Assembly: GCA_029865005.1 (NCBI GenBank)
Contig: JAOTSI010000003.1
Span: 1 to 36,809 of the forward strand
DNA: 36,809 nucleotides
Source: Desulfobulbaceae bacterium
Lineage (GTDB): Bacteria; Desulfobacterota; Desulfobulbia; Desulfobulbales; Desulfobulbaceae
Direction: 5' to 3'
Shown here: positions 22,424 to 31,009 of the stretch, piece after piece
Position numbering within the stretch: the stretch's first letter is position 1
Layout: each line of letters starts with the position of its first letter
The notes under the pieces: model-generated
Databases searched by the model: none
The model's input: only the letters and a program-made list of their open reading frames with translations
What the model was told of the DNA's origin: nothing
Position numbers and translations under genes: made by a program

Positions 22424-24818
22424 TCACCGGATAAAACCGATACATAATTAACGTTGCGAGTAGTAAAAATATACTTACCGCCGTCCCTATAAACAGGAAT
22501 GGGGGGGTGTAACTGAGCTCGATCCGGTGTTTCCCTTTCTCCACCACGGTTCCTAAGAAGCCATAGTTTACACTAATGGCATCAACCTCACGGCCATCTA
22601 TCAGGATATGCCATCCCCCATCATAGGGGATGGACCAACCTAGTATTCCTTTATCATTAGCTTCTATTTCCCCGATTAAGTGTGACTCTGAAAATTCCTT
22701 TATTTGGAATGATTCGGCTCGTAGCTGTTTTATTCGCTTTTTCGTATCAAGGGGTGGGTAGGCAAATTCCTCTCCGATTATGGCTGCCATATTTGTTGAG
22801 CTAATGCCAATTTGATCTTGGCTGGTGACATAACCATGGAGTAGAAGGTGGTCTTTTTGTTTTGTGGGGAGATTTTTTATGATATCTGGATTTATTCTCG
22901 TGTGTTGAATGAATCCTAAGGGAAGCCAGTTGTTGTTGGCGAATAGATTGACATCTCCAAAAGAGCGTAAGAATTCATAGCCCGGGAGCGGAGTTGTATT
23001 TCGATCAAGATAATATTTTACCCCCAGCAGGGAGTGAAGTAAGACTCGATCACGTAAGCCGTAGCGGTAGGAGGAGAGACGCCGGGAGTATTTGGTATAT
23101 CCCATGGTGGTGTAAAACTGAGTGATTCCGCTGGAGATCCCAACATATCCGGTGACTCCGTAGTATTCTTGAATCATAGCGTCATTTAAGCCGCCGGAGA
23201 AAAAAGAACGTTCGACTCGATAAAAGCCCTTGTCATGCTGTTTGAGAAAAGAGAGGGCTTGCCGGATATCATTGTCGTAATAAAAATCCCCCCGTTTGGA
23301 AAAACCAGTATTTAAGGCCCCATTATTCTGCTCAATGGAGTTTCTATTAAAAATAGAGGCTTCGGTGAAAACACAGAGCAGTAGAAGATAGGGTAGCAAT
23401 GGTCTCAAGGGGCGATAACAGGCACTAAGAAAGCATGCTCCATAGATTATAAGGAAAATTTTAATAGAAGGAATTATCGCTGAGTTTATCTGAGCATCTA
23501 CGGTAAATGAATCAAAAGGGAAAAAGGAGATAAAAAGTAATGCACCGAAACTGCTGGCTGCCAGAAAGGCAAATCCCCTTTTTTCTGATATAATTTGGTT
23601 TAAAACCTGAATAACGATAATAAGCAAAAAAGTTGTAATAAAAAGGGTTTGATACTTAAAAGTGGCACTGGCAAAGAAATTTAAAGCATCTCTTACTTGA
23701 GGAAAGATAAGGGGAAGAGATACGAGTAGTAAGAGTGGAAGGTGTCCCTTGCGAAATGCTTGTTTACCGAGAAGTATTAAGGCGGGGAGAGCAATAACCA
23801 CCAGAAGTCCGCAATAAATTGATGGCCCTTCAAAATAACTAAGAAAACCACTGTATTCCCCAAAGGCTCCCCAGATGTCATTGTTAAATAAACGTCCTAT
23901 AATAACAAGTAAATGATCCCAGGTGTCCATGGAGAAAAATTGAGCAATGCGAGTATGTAAGGGATCATGCGCTAAGGCCTCACCCACTCTGTCTTCTGCT
24001 CCCGCCTTGATTACGGAAGGTAGAAGCATATAGGAACTCATTGCGATACCGACGGTATAGAGCAAGCCGGCTTTGAGAAGATAGATTCCGTAATTTTTAA
24101 AACTCAGCAGGTTCATCCCAGCAAGCCGGTATCCCCCGTAAACCACGAAAAATAGAGTGAACTGAAAAATCTGCAATTCAGCTTTCAGGGCGAGAAAACC
24201 TAAAACTAGAATTAAGGGCAACCATTTTCCGGTTTGGAGCCAGCGCTCAAATAAAAATAAAATAACAGCTAGTAGGACAGAATAGTTGGGGTAATGGTAC
24301 CAGTGAACATTAATCACCATATAGCCGCAAAAGGTATAGAGCAGGGTGCCGATGAGTGCCAAGGGTGGTGAAATGGACAACTGGCGCAAAAAGGCGTGGA
24401 AAAAAAGGCCAGCTGTCACAAATTTTAAGAGCATGACAAAGGGCAGAAAATCCACAAAATGTTCTTTACCGGCTAAGAGCAGCAGAAAGTCAAAGGGATT
24501 GAGGTTAACCAGTAAAGTGTAGATATTGAAACCGAGATCAATTTGAAAAGACCAAGGGGAAAATGAAAGGGTTGAAATTTTATCGATCCACAGGGCGTAG
24601 AAGGGGTAAAACTGGGTGATGGAATCCACCGTAAACCCGTAGTGGACAAATGATTTCTCAAAAAAGATATAATCTCCATAGATAATGGAGAAGATAACAG
24701 TGATTGAGAATAGGACTATTTCACTGCCGTACTGTTTTAATATATTGTCTAGCTTGGGTGGTAGGTCTGATATTTTGTTAAAATTAAAAGATTTAAATTT
24801 GGCGAGTAACCTTTGCAT
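22374..24818 (-). CDS. YfhO-like polytopic membrane protein
   Basis: The 814-residue product has about 12 membrane helices over the first 480 residues and a large extracytoplasmic domain. The last helix (FLFIGTAVSIFLLLATLIMY) is near the C-terminus. The N-terminal FTVDSITQFYPFYALW and LNPFDFLLLL, the GYMVINVHWYHYPNYSV segment and the C-terminal GGWHILIDGREVDAISVNYG are the pattern of the YfhO family, GT-C-like proteins linked to glycosylation of lipoteichoic acid or other surface glycans in other bacteria. AGGAA six bases before the ATG at 24818 favours this start over a TTG at 24824. It directly follows the GT2 gene (9 nt gap) and likely forms an operon with it. Confidence 0.8.
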   Translation of the reverse strand: MQRLLAKFKSFNFNKISDLPPKLDNILKQYGSEIVLFSITVIFSIIYGDYIFFEKSFVHYGFTVDSITQFYPFYALWIDKISTLSFSPWSFQIDLGFNIYTLLVNLNPFDFLLLLAGKEHFVDFLPFVMLLKFVTAGLFFHAFLRQLSISPPLALIGTLLYTFCGYMVINVHWYHYPNYSVLLAVILFLFERWLQTGKWLPLILVLGFLALKAELQIFQFTLFFVVYGGYRLAGMNLLSFKNYGIYLLKAGLLYTVGIAMSSYMLLPSVIKAGAEDRVGEALAHDPLHTRIAQFFSMDTWDHLLVIIGRLFNNDIWGAFGEYSGFLSYFEGPSIYCGLLVVIALPALILLGKQAFRKGHLPLLLLVSLPLIFPQVRDALNFFASATFKYQTLFITTFLLIIVIQVLNQIISEKRGFAFLAASSFGALLFISFFPFDSFTVDAQINSAIIPSIKIFLIIYGACFLSACYRPLRPLLPYLLLLCVFTEASIFNRNSIEQNNGALNTGFSKRGDFYYDNDIRQALSFLKQHDKGFYRVERSFFSGGLNDAMIQEYYGVTGYVGISSGITQFYTTMGYTKYSRRLSSYRYGLRDRVLLHSLLGVKYYLDRNTTPLPGYEFLRSFGDVNLFANNNWLPLGFIQHTRINPDIIKNLPTKQKDHLLLHGYVTSQDQIGISSTNMAAIIGEEFAYPPLDTKKRIKQLRAESFQIKEFSESHLIGEIEANDKGILGWSIPYDGGWHILIDGREVDAISVNYGFLGTVVEKGKHRIELSYTPPFLFIGTAVSIFLLLATLIMYRFYPVIIPVAAEDTLLSGTGK

Positions 24819-24827
24819 GGGCAATTC

Positions 24828-26669
24828 CTATAATCGTAGAGAAAAATCTTCCCGTTCCAAACTCAGGTTGGGGTTGTAATAAGGGTCTCCAGCCTCAAAT
24901 GTCTCTTTCCATTTGGCTTGGCAAAAGGCTATTTCCTTATTAAAACGTGCTTTTTTCTCTGGAGAATTTTCATAACCCCGGCTTGCAGACTCATAGTGGT
25001 AGAGCTCCACAAAAGGAGTGTAAGTAATTAGGTATCCTTTTTGACGTATTTTTAAACATAAATCAACATCGTTAAAGGCGTGGCTCAGCTCTTCCTCAAA
25101 GCCTCCCACTTCTTCAAATACTTTTCTTTTAATCAGTAAACAGGCTGCTGTGACCCCGCTTAAGTTTTGGCAAATCTTGATTTTGCCGAAATAGCCGAGA
25201 TCATTTCGAAGAAAATATTTATGGGAATGTCCTGCTACGCCGCCAATCCCCATTATAATTCCAGCATGTTGCACGGTCTCGTTGGGATAGTAGAGCTGGC
25301 ACCCCACTGCGCCCATCTCTTGGCGTGCGGCTAAGCCGAGCATCTCTTGGAGCCAGTTAGCAGATAGCACTTCGGTATCGTTATTTAAAAATAGAATAAA
25401 GTCGCCGTCGGTGCGGGAGGCGGCATAATTATTGATTGCGGAAAAATTAAATGGTTTATCGTAACGGAGCAGAATCACCTTGTTGGTTTTACGGAGCTCT
25501 TCATAGTAGGCAAAAGTCTCCTTTTCCTGGGAGTTATTATCTACTACCACAATGCGATAATGGGGGTGTCTAGTTTTTAGTAAAATGGAATCAATACATC
25601 TTCTTAGGACTCCTACCTGATCCTTGCTGGGGATAATGATATCCACCCTGGCATTCTTCGGGGGCTCGTAGCGAATTTGATAGGAGCCGAGAAAATTGCC
25701 ATCATATACCTCACCTTTACAGTTGATACGTTCTAAATGTTCGGTCAAAGCTTTTTTGGCCGCAGTATATGCATACATCTTGGCATCCCCCCGTTGACCG
25801 GTGGAACCGGCGATGGCGCGCCAGTGGTAAAGTATCTTGGGAATATGTACAATATTGCGGGCTTGTTCGGTGACTCGTAAAAAGAGATCGTAATCCTGGG
25901 ACCCGTCAAAACCGGTCCGGAACCCGCCCACCTGGTCCAGTAAGCTTTTACGAATTACGGTGAAATGGCAGATATAATTATAACTTCGTAGGGTGTCTGG
26001 CGACCAATCAGGCTTAAAAAAGGGTTCATAGCGTTTGCCGGTCTCCGATATTTTATCCTCGTCACTATAGATACAGTCTGCATCTTCTGTTTCATTGATG
26101 ACCTTAACCATCTCAGCAAGAGCATTAGGTGCCAGTTCGTCATCATTATCGAGCAAACCGATGAACTCCCCTTTGGCCATGGCCAGAGCAGCGTTGGACG
26201 CCCCGGAAATACCCAAATTCTTATCAAGAAAGTTAATCCTGACCCGTTGGTCCAACCCCTCTTGTTGCTGAAGATATTCGCGTAAGCCTTTGCGAGTGGA
26301 ACCGTCATCGGCGATGCATAGTTCCCAGTTGCCATAGGTTTGAGCTCTTACCGAGGCCACTGCCTTTTCCAGCCACTGCAATGGAACATTATACACCGGC
26401 ATGACTATACTGATAAGGGGCTGGTGAGGTAAGGATTCAGGCGCTATTTCCTGGTTAGATGCAGATTTGCTTTCCAGCTGCATCCAGCGGTCATAGCTAC
26501 TTTTCAGGATCCCGGCCCGTATTAAGGGCATATGGATCTTGGCGATGAAATGTCGTTTAACAGCGGGTATAACCCGTAAGCCAAGGGTGGGGAAGTGCAC
26601 AAGGATATAACCTCGAACCATCCGTCCCAGAAAACCAAAACCCCGGCTTATTATCGATTTGGAACTCAT
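24828..26669 (-). CDS. Tandem two-domain family 2 glycosyltransferase
   Basis: The 613-residue product contains two GT-A domains. The first (about 85-310) has LISIVMPVYNVPLQWLEKAV, ELCIADDGSTRKGL, GLLDNDDELAPNAL (DxD-like) and DGSQDYDLFLRV. The second (about 345-590) has VDIIIPSKDQVGVLRRCIDS, VVVDNNSQEKET, ILFLNNDTEVL, then HAFNDVDLCLKIRQKGY. The arrangement matches rhamnosyl/galactosyl-type GT2 enzymes that elongate surface glycans. It is paralogous to the C-terminal 560 residues of the 27215-30694 protein, sharing ELYHYES-like and AGDPYYNPNLSLERE endings. A basic hydrophobic N-terminus (about 1-50) may associate with the membrane. It is separated from that paralogue by a 545-bp repeat-rich gap. 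Confidence 0.9.
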   Translation of the reverse strand: MSSKSIISRGFGFLGRMVRGYILVHFPTLGLRVIPAVKRHFIAKIHMPLIRAGILKSSYDRWMQLESKSASNQEIAPESLPHQPLISIVMPVYNVPLQWLEKAVASVRAQTYGNWELCIADDGSTRKGLREYLQQQEGLDQRVRINFLDKNLGISGASNAALAMAKGEFIGLLDNDDELAPNALAEMVKVINETEDADCIYSDEDKISETGKRYEPFFKPDWSPDTLRSYNYICHFTVIRKSLLDQVGGFRTGFDGSQDYDLFLRVTEQARNIVHIPKILYHWRAIAGSTGQRGDAKMYAYTAAKKALTEHLERINCKGEVYDGNFLGSYQIRYEPPKNARVDIIIPSKDQVGVLRRCIDSILLKTRHPHYRIVVVDNNSQEKETFAYYEELRKTNKVILLRYDKPFNFSAINNYAASRTDGDFILFLNNDTEVLSANWLQEMLGLAARQEMGAVGCQLYYPNETVQHAGIIMGIGGVAGHSHKYFLRNDLGYFGKIKICQNLSGVTAACLLIKRKVFEEVGGFEEELSHAFNDVDLCLKIRQKGYLITYTPFVELYHYESASRGYENSPEKKARFNKEIAFCQAKWKETFEAGDPYYNPNLSLEREDFSLRL

Positions 26670-26999
26670 TATTTTTATATATCCACTTGATAAGGGGGGA
26701 ATACCTTCAAAAGAAAGTCCACCCCGAATAGTTTTATTCTTGTTGTTTCGAATTTATGGCCAGCAACCATTGTCGATTTTGATTACTTAAGCAAAATCTT
26801 GTTGGTGCAACCAATCCTTGAGATTGGTGAGGCCTTGAAGGAGCATCTCCCCTGTGGGTCAATATCGTTGACCTAAGGAAAAGTTATTCATTTCAATAAG
26901 TCTAGAATATACCCGGAAGCTGTAGGGGTACCCCCCATAGCCGTCAGGCTAATTCGGATAAGGTAATGGTATTGCGTTGTAAAATAAGCTTGTAGCCTA

Positions 27000-27047
27000 T
27001 CTCGGACTGTAGGGGCACCCCCCTGTGGGTGCCCGGCTGAACCGAGA
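27000..27047. repeat. Two-step GC-rich hairpin repeat
   Basis: TCTCGG (27000-27005) pairs with CCGAGA (27042-27047), and inside GGGCACCC (27013-27020) pairs with GGGTGCCC (27027-27034) around CCCTGT. The TGTAGGGGCACCCCC form, also echoed at 26921-26936, is a type of dispersed palindromic repeat I have seen in deltaproteobacterial and cyanobacterial genomes. No T-tract follows, so it is not a canonical terminator. Confidence 0.65.
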
Positions 27048-27153
27048 GATTCCCTTGAAATTCCAAAGTTAACAACAATGCGAATCATTGTCTGTTCGGG
27101 GTAATTAATAATTGTAATACTTCAACGGGTTGAAAAGAAAAGTTCTATGGTAC

Positions 27154-27210
27154 CTGTTCACAGGTGCCTTAGATTTATACAGTTGCCGTTGCTCGTTATA
27201 GCCCATCTAT
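27154..27210. repeat. 57-nt dispersed repeat, copy 2
   Basis: This is the partner of 9278-9334 (about 48 of 57 bases). It includes CTGTTCACAGGTGC, part of the 18-nt motif copy at 27150-27167, and ends at TATAGCCCATCTAT five bases from the stop of the giant glycosyltransferase. Confidence 0.75.
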
Positions 27211-27214
27211 CCGA

Positions 27215-30200
27215 TTATGAGAGGGACTCGTTTAATATCCGCAAGCGCTGTTCTTCCGAGTCATACCATTTTTGGAACTTATTGCGCCAGAACGTTTCTC
27301 GTTCAAGGGTCAGATTGGGGTTGTAATAAGGATCCCCTGCTGCCAGAAAATCGGCCCATTTATTTTTGAAAAAGTCAGCTTCCTTTTCAAAACGGGCTTT
27401 TTTATCAGGCGTATCTTCATAACCTCGCGATACCGATTCATAGTGATAGGCTTCGCAATAGGGCGTGAAGATATTTGCATAGCCTTTTTGCCCGAGTTTC
27501 AGGCAAAAATCAACATCATTAAGGGCCACGGTTAAATTATCTTCATCTAAACCATCCACCTCTTCAAAGGCTGATTTCTTCACCATGAGCAGGGCGGCAG
27601 TTACCGCGCTAATATTTTGAATACAGTTGAGACGGTTGAAGTAGCCGCAATCATTACGTTCGGAATGGCGATGGGAGTGACCGGCAAAGCCTTTGATCCC
27701 CACAATAACTCCGGCATGCTGAATGGTCTCGTTACCATAATAGAGCTTGGCCCCCACTGCGCCGACCTCTGGCCGTTGGGAATGTTCCAGCAAGGTTTCA
27801 ATCCAATCTTCATTAAGCACTTCGATATCGTTGTTCATCAACACGATATGTTCGCCCTTGGCATGTCCCACGGCGAAATTATTAATCTTGGAGTAGTTGA
27901 ACGGACCGGGAAAATCTAAAAAGGTGATCCTTTCATCTTTGGCGCTGAGCCCTTGGATTAGGGCAAGGGTCTCTTCTTGGCTGCTGTTATTATTGACCCC
28001 GATGATCTCGTAATTTTCATAGGTGGAACGATCCAAGATGGAGGCAATACACTTGCGTAGGTAATCGGCCTGATCGCAAAAAGGGATGATGATGGAGACC
28101 AGTGGGGTTTCTACCAGATCACGGCGGACCCGGTAATAAAAGGGAAGGTTGGAGTTACTCACCGTGCCCTTGATGGAGCGTCTTTCCAGGGCCATTTCCA
28201 AGGCCTTTTTCCCGGCATCAATGGCATAGGTTTTAGCGCCCGGATCAGCGGCAGTGGATGTTTCCAGGGTACGCCAACGGTAGAGGATTTTGGGAATGTG
28301 GATAATCCTGTCGGTTAACTCGGTGACCCGCAACATGAGATCATAATCTTGGGCCCCGTCACATTGGGAAGATACGCCGCCGGCTCGTGTAAAGAGCTCT
28401 TTTTTCATCACTGTGAAATGGGTGATGTAATTGTGGTTAAACAGGAGATCCCCGGAAAAGTCGGGTTTGTGATGAGCGTCTTGAAATTTACCATCCTGGT
28501 CGATGAAACATTCATCCGAGTAGATGATTTCCGCAGCTTGCTCATTGATAACCCGCACCGTTTCCAGCAAAGCGTTGCGGGAGAGTTCATCATCGTTGTC
28601 AAGAAAGGCGAGATAATCACCTGAAGCAAGCTCTACCGCCGCATTGGTGGCTCCGGCGATTCCTTGGTTTTGGGCAAGAAAACTTACTTTGATCCGGGGG
28701 TCGCGATCGGCGTACTCTTGTAACACCTTTTTGACGTGTTCCTTGGGGCTGGCGTCATCCGCCAAACAGAGTTCCCAATTATCGTAGAGCTGTTCAAGCA
28801 CCGAATCAATGCAGGCGCGTAGATATATTTCCGGCACATTATAGACCGGGGTTATCACGCTGATCAGGGGGTTGTCTTTAAACTGCTCTTTTTTTTTATG
28901 GGTGGGGCGGCCTTCGAAGTAACCCAGTCGACAATAATGGACCAGGGGGTTCTCCCCGGACTCCCGCACATCATCATGTATTTCTAAATAATACTTACAG
29001 TCAAAGAGCGGATTTGGTTTTCTGCCCTCTTTACCCCCGATGTCGAGGAAATGTTTGAGCGGGTTTTGCCCGCTGGCATCCACATCCGGGTTGTTTTTCA
29101 AATAATAGGTGGTTTCGAACATGGGCGAGGGATTTTTCCCCTCCCGCCATCCACTGCTGATGTAGTGATAGAGTGGATTGATTTCGGCCTTGAGTACCTC
29201 CTGATAGGCCTCTAAATACCAGACAGTGGCAAACAGAGCATTGGGGTTACGCCCTTCAGCCCAGCCGTTTTCCAAATAATGGATCAGGGGATCAATGGAG
29301 GCACCGCGCAGATCCGGGTTTTCGGCCAGATAGTAGACGGGGTTAAAAAGCCCGGATTCTTTAATTACCCGGTATTCATCTTTGAAATGATACTTTGCTT
29401 TTTTCACCAGAAGACGGGCATTACGCACATGTCCTTTGGCTGTTTCCTTGAGACTGGAGATTGAAGTCATACTATTGGTACATTGACTGAGTTGTTTTTT
29501 GAGAAGCTCGATTTCCTGCTGCTGCTGGTATTGGGTTTCCCGCTGTTGGTGCAGCGCATCATCCTTGCGTTTGAGCAGATAGTGAAAGACCGTTTCCCCC
29601 ACTTCGATAAATTGAAAGGTTATGACAAAGCTTGTGGGCTGGCAACCTTGAAAGGAATAATCCTTTAGATCAAAGAGTAAAAATGGATCTTTATCAGAGA
29701 AAACCAGGTTGGAACTTTGGGGTTCCAGGATGTTGCCGTGATATTTGGCTAATTGAGCTCGGTTGCCGTTTTCATAGGTCAACTCAGCCGAGGTGAGATG
29801 CAACACGCAATAATCGTTTATGGGATTGAATCGCAGCTGCTTAGCCCCATGAAATCGGGAGATATCAAAAGTGAGCGAAAAGGTGCGCTCATCGATTTTT
29901 TGAGTGAGCCGTTGCTGTTCATTAAATCCGTCCCCGGTGTCGAGATAGAGCCTGGCTACCTGATATATCTCACGGGTATCAATAAGCTTATCAATCCAGA
30001 TACGGATGTTGTCATTATAAAGTTTGGGATGCTTACGGTATATTTTTTCAAATATTTCCAGTTTTTGCTCCTTGGTCTTAGAGCGTACCATGGAGTCGGC
30101 GGTAATCCGGTAATAAAAGAGAATTTCCGGTATCTTGTAGGCGATAGACCCTCTTTCAAGTAAGGAGAGCCAAAAATCGTAATCCTCCCAACCATAGACC

Positions 30201-30694
30201 ATGGAGGTGTCATAGCCCCCCGCAGTCTCCCAATCCTGACGCCGAAAAAAAGCGGAGCAGAAAATAATATTATCAATGAGCATCTCATCCAGCGAGAACT
30301 CAGGCAAAATCCACTCGCTATCCAAAGCCCCGAACAATCGAGCCCGGCTATAAACGATGCCGATATCCTTGTTGTTATCAAGAATTCCAACCGCTTTTTC
30401 CAGATAAGTTTTCTCAATCTTGTCATCGGAATCCAGGGGCAAAATGTATTCCCCCAGCGCCTCGGCAATGCCGTTATTACGCGCCCCGGCCAAGCCATGA
30501 TTATCGGTGACCAACACCCTGGTCTTGGGACGATCATAAGCCGCCAACTTATCATTGGTCGCCTCATCAGTGGAACCGTCATTAACAATTATGATCTCAT
30601 AATCGTCAAAACTCTGCGCCAACACCGAATCAACGGTCTCGTCAATAAAATCACCCTGATTATAACAAGGTATAACAACACTAACTTTGGGCAT
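27215..30694 (-). CDS. Giant three-domain family 2 glycosyltransferase with internal repeats
   Basis: The 1159-residue product is modular. Residues 1-230 are a GT-A domain (VSVVIPCYNQGDFIDETVDS, VNDGSTDEATN, LPLDSDDKIEK). About 248-365 is a beta-rich segment (RLYLDTGDGFNEQQRLTQ, LRFNPIN) like that in the 21770-22423 protein. About 370-410 is a Gln-rich coiled coil. About 445-600 has four repeats of about 36 residues with the pattern NPLxHYxxxGxxEGRxPxP. About 603-830 and 865-1130 are two further GT-A domains (ELCLADDASPKEHV, AFLDNDDEL; IIIPFCDQADYLRKC, IVLMNNDIEVL). It probably polymerises or decorates a surface glycan at the inner membrane. The last 560 residues are paralogous to the next gene. 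Confidence 0.88.
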   Translation of the reverse strand: MPKVSVVIPCYNQGDFIDETVDSVLAQSFDDYEIIIVNDGSTDEATNDKLAAYDRPKTRVLVTDNHGLAGARNNGIAEALGEYILPLDSDDKIEKTYLEKAVGILDNNKDIGIVYSRARLFGALDSEWILPEFSLDEMLIDNIIFCSAFFRRQDWETAGGYDTSMVYGWEDYDFWLSLLERGSIAYKIPEILFYYRITADSMVRSKTKEQKLEIFEKIYRKHPKLYNDNIRIWIDKLIDTREIYQVARLYLDTGDGFNEQQRLTQKIDERTFSLTFDISRFHGAKQLRFNPINDYCVLHLTSAELTYENGNRAQLAKYHGNILEPQSSNLVFSDKDPFLLFDLKDYSFQGCQPTSFVITFQFIEVGETVFHYLLKRKDDALHQQRETQYQQQQEIELLKKQLSQCTNSMTSISSLKETAKGHVRNARLLVKKAKYHFKDEYRVIKESGLFNPVYYLAENPDLRGASIDPLIHYLENGWAEGRNPNALFATVWYLEAYQEVLKAEINPLYHYISSGWREGKNPSPMFETTYYLKNNPDVDASGQNPLKHFLDIGGKEGRKPNPLFDCKYYLEIHDDVRESGENPLVHYCRLGYFEGRPTHKKKEQFKDNPLISVITPVYNVPEIYLRACIDSVLEQLYDNWELCLADDASPKEHVKKVLQEYADRDPRIKVSFLAQNQGIAGATNAAVELASGDYLAFLDNDDELSRNALLETVRVINEQAAEIIYSDECFIDQDGKFQDAHHKPDFSGDLLFNHNYITHFTVMKKELFTRAGGVSSQCDGAQDYDLMLRVTELTDRIIHIPKILYRWRTLETSTAADPGAKTYAIDAGKKALEMALERRSIKGTVSNSNLPFYYRVRRDLVETPLVSIIIPFCDQADYLRKCIASILDRSTYENYEIIGVNNNSSQEETLALIQGLSAKDERITFLDFPGPFNYSKINNFAVGHAKGEHIVLMNNDIEVLNEDWIETLLEHSQRPEVGAVGAKLYYGNETIQHAGVIVGIKGFAGHSHRHSERNDCGYFNRLNCIQNISAVTAALLMVKKSAFEEVDGLDEDNLTVALNDVDFCLKLGQKGYANIFTPYCEAYHYESVSRGYEDTPDKKARFEKEADFFKNKWADFLAAGDPYYNPNLTLERETFWRNKFQKWYDSEEQRLRILNESLS

Positions 30695-31009
30695 GGATCA
30701 TTCAAAAAGAAATAGGATTTTTAGTTATATTACCGAAAAACAATCGATAATAACCACCAACCCGGCATTTATACCATATTTCTTTGTTTAATTGAGAAAA
30801 TATTTGGAGATCAGAACAAGTGTTCAATTGGTGATTTTCAGAAAACATGATCAAGGTCTATTTTAAATTGTAACCTGTTACCTCTTTTAGTTTCTATTAT
30901 GTAATACACGTTTCTTTCTCGACATTGTACGGCTTCAATGCTAATTTCAAGGTGCCCCTGGTAACTATTTATAGTGATTGGAAATAATAATTATTCGCAA
31001 GCGGGTTTT
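30695..31009. other. Divergent intergenic region, nothing recognised
   Basis: This 315-bp AT-rich gap lies between the giant glycosyltransferase (minus) and the regulator gene (plus). I saw no RNA gene, strong hairpin or clear promoter pair. It should carry the promoters of both genes and is a plausible site for self-regulation by the regulator. Confidence 0.55.

Larger units (their letters stand above)
26670..27214. other. Repeat-rich intergenic region, no gene
   Basis: This 545-bp gap separates two minus-strand glycosyltransferase genes. It holds several palindromes. CCAATC/GATTGG lies near 26811-26827. GGTCAA-TATCG-TTGACC is at 26857-26873. GGGGTACCCC is at 26925-26934, after a TGTAGGGG. 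A larger GC hairpin is at 27000-27047 and the 57-nt dispersed repeat at 27154-27210. The 66-codon frame read through part of it appears to be chance. Nothing resembling a strong promoter was recognised. Confidence 0.7.

Noticed and set aside
26888-27088. 66-codon minus-strand frame in the 545-bp gap
   Set aside because: It is made of palindromic repeat DNA, lacks a ribosome site, and has no domain.
29956-30588. 210-codon minus-strand frame inside the giant glycosyltransferase
   Set aside because: It lies within the 27215-30694 gene in a different frame, has no recognisable domain, and the overlapping frame has clear GT2 motifs.
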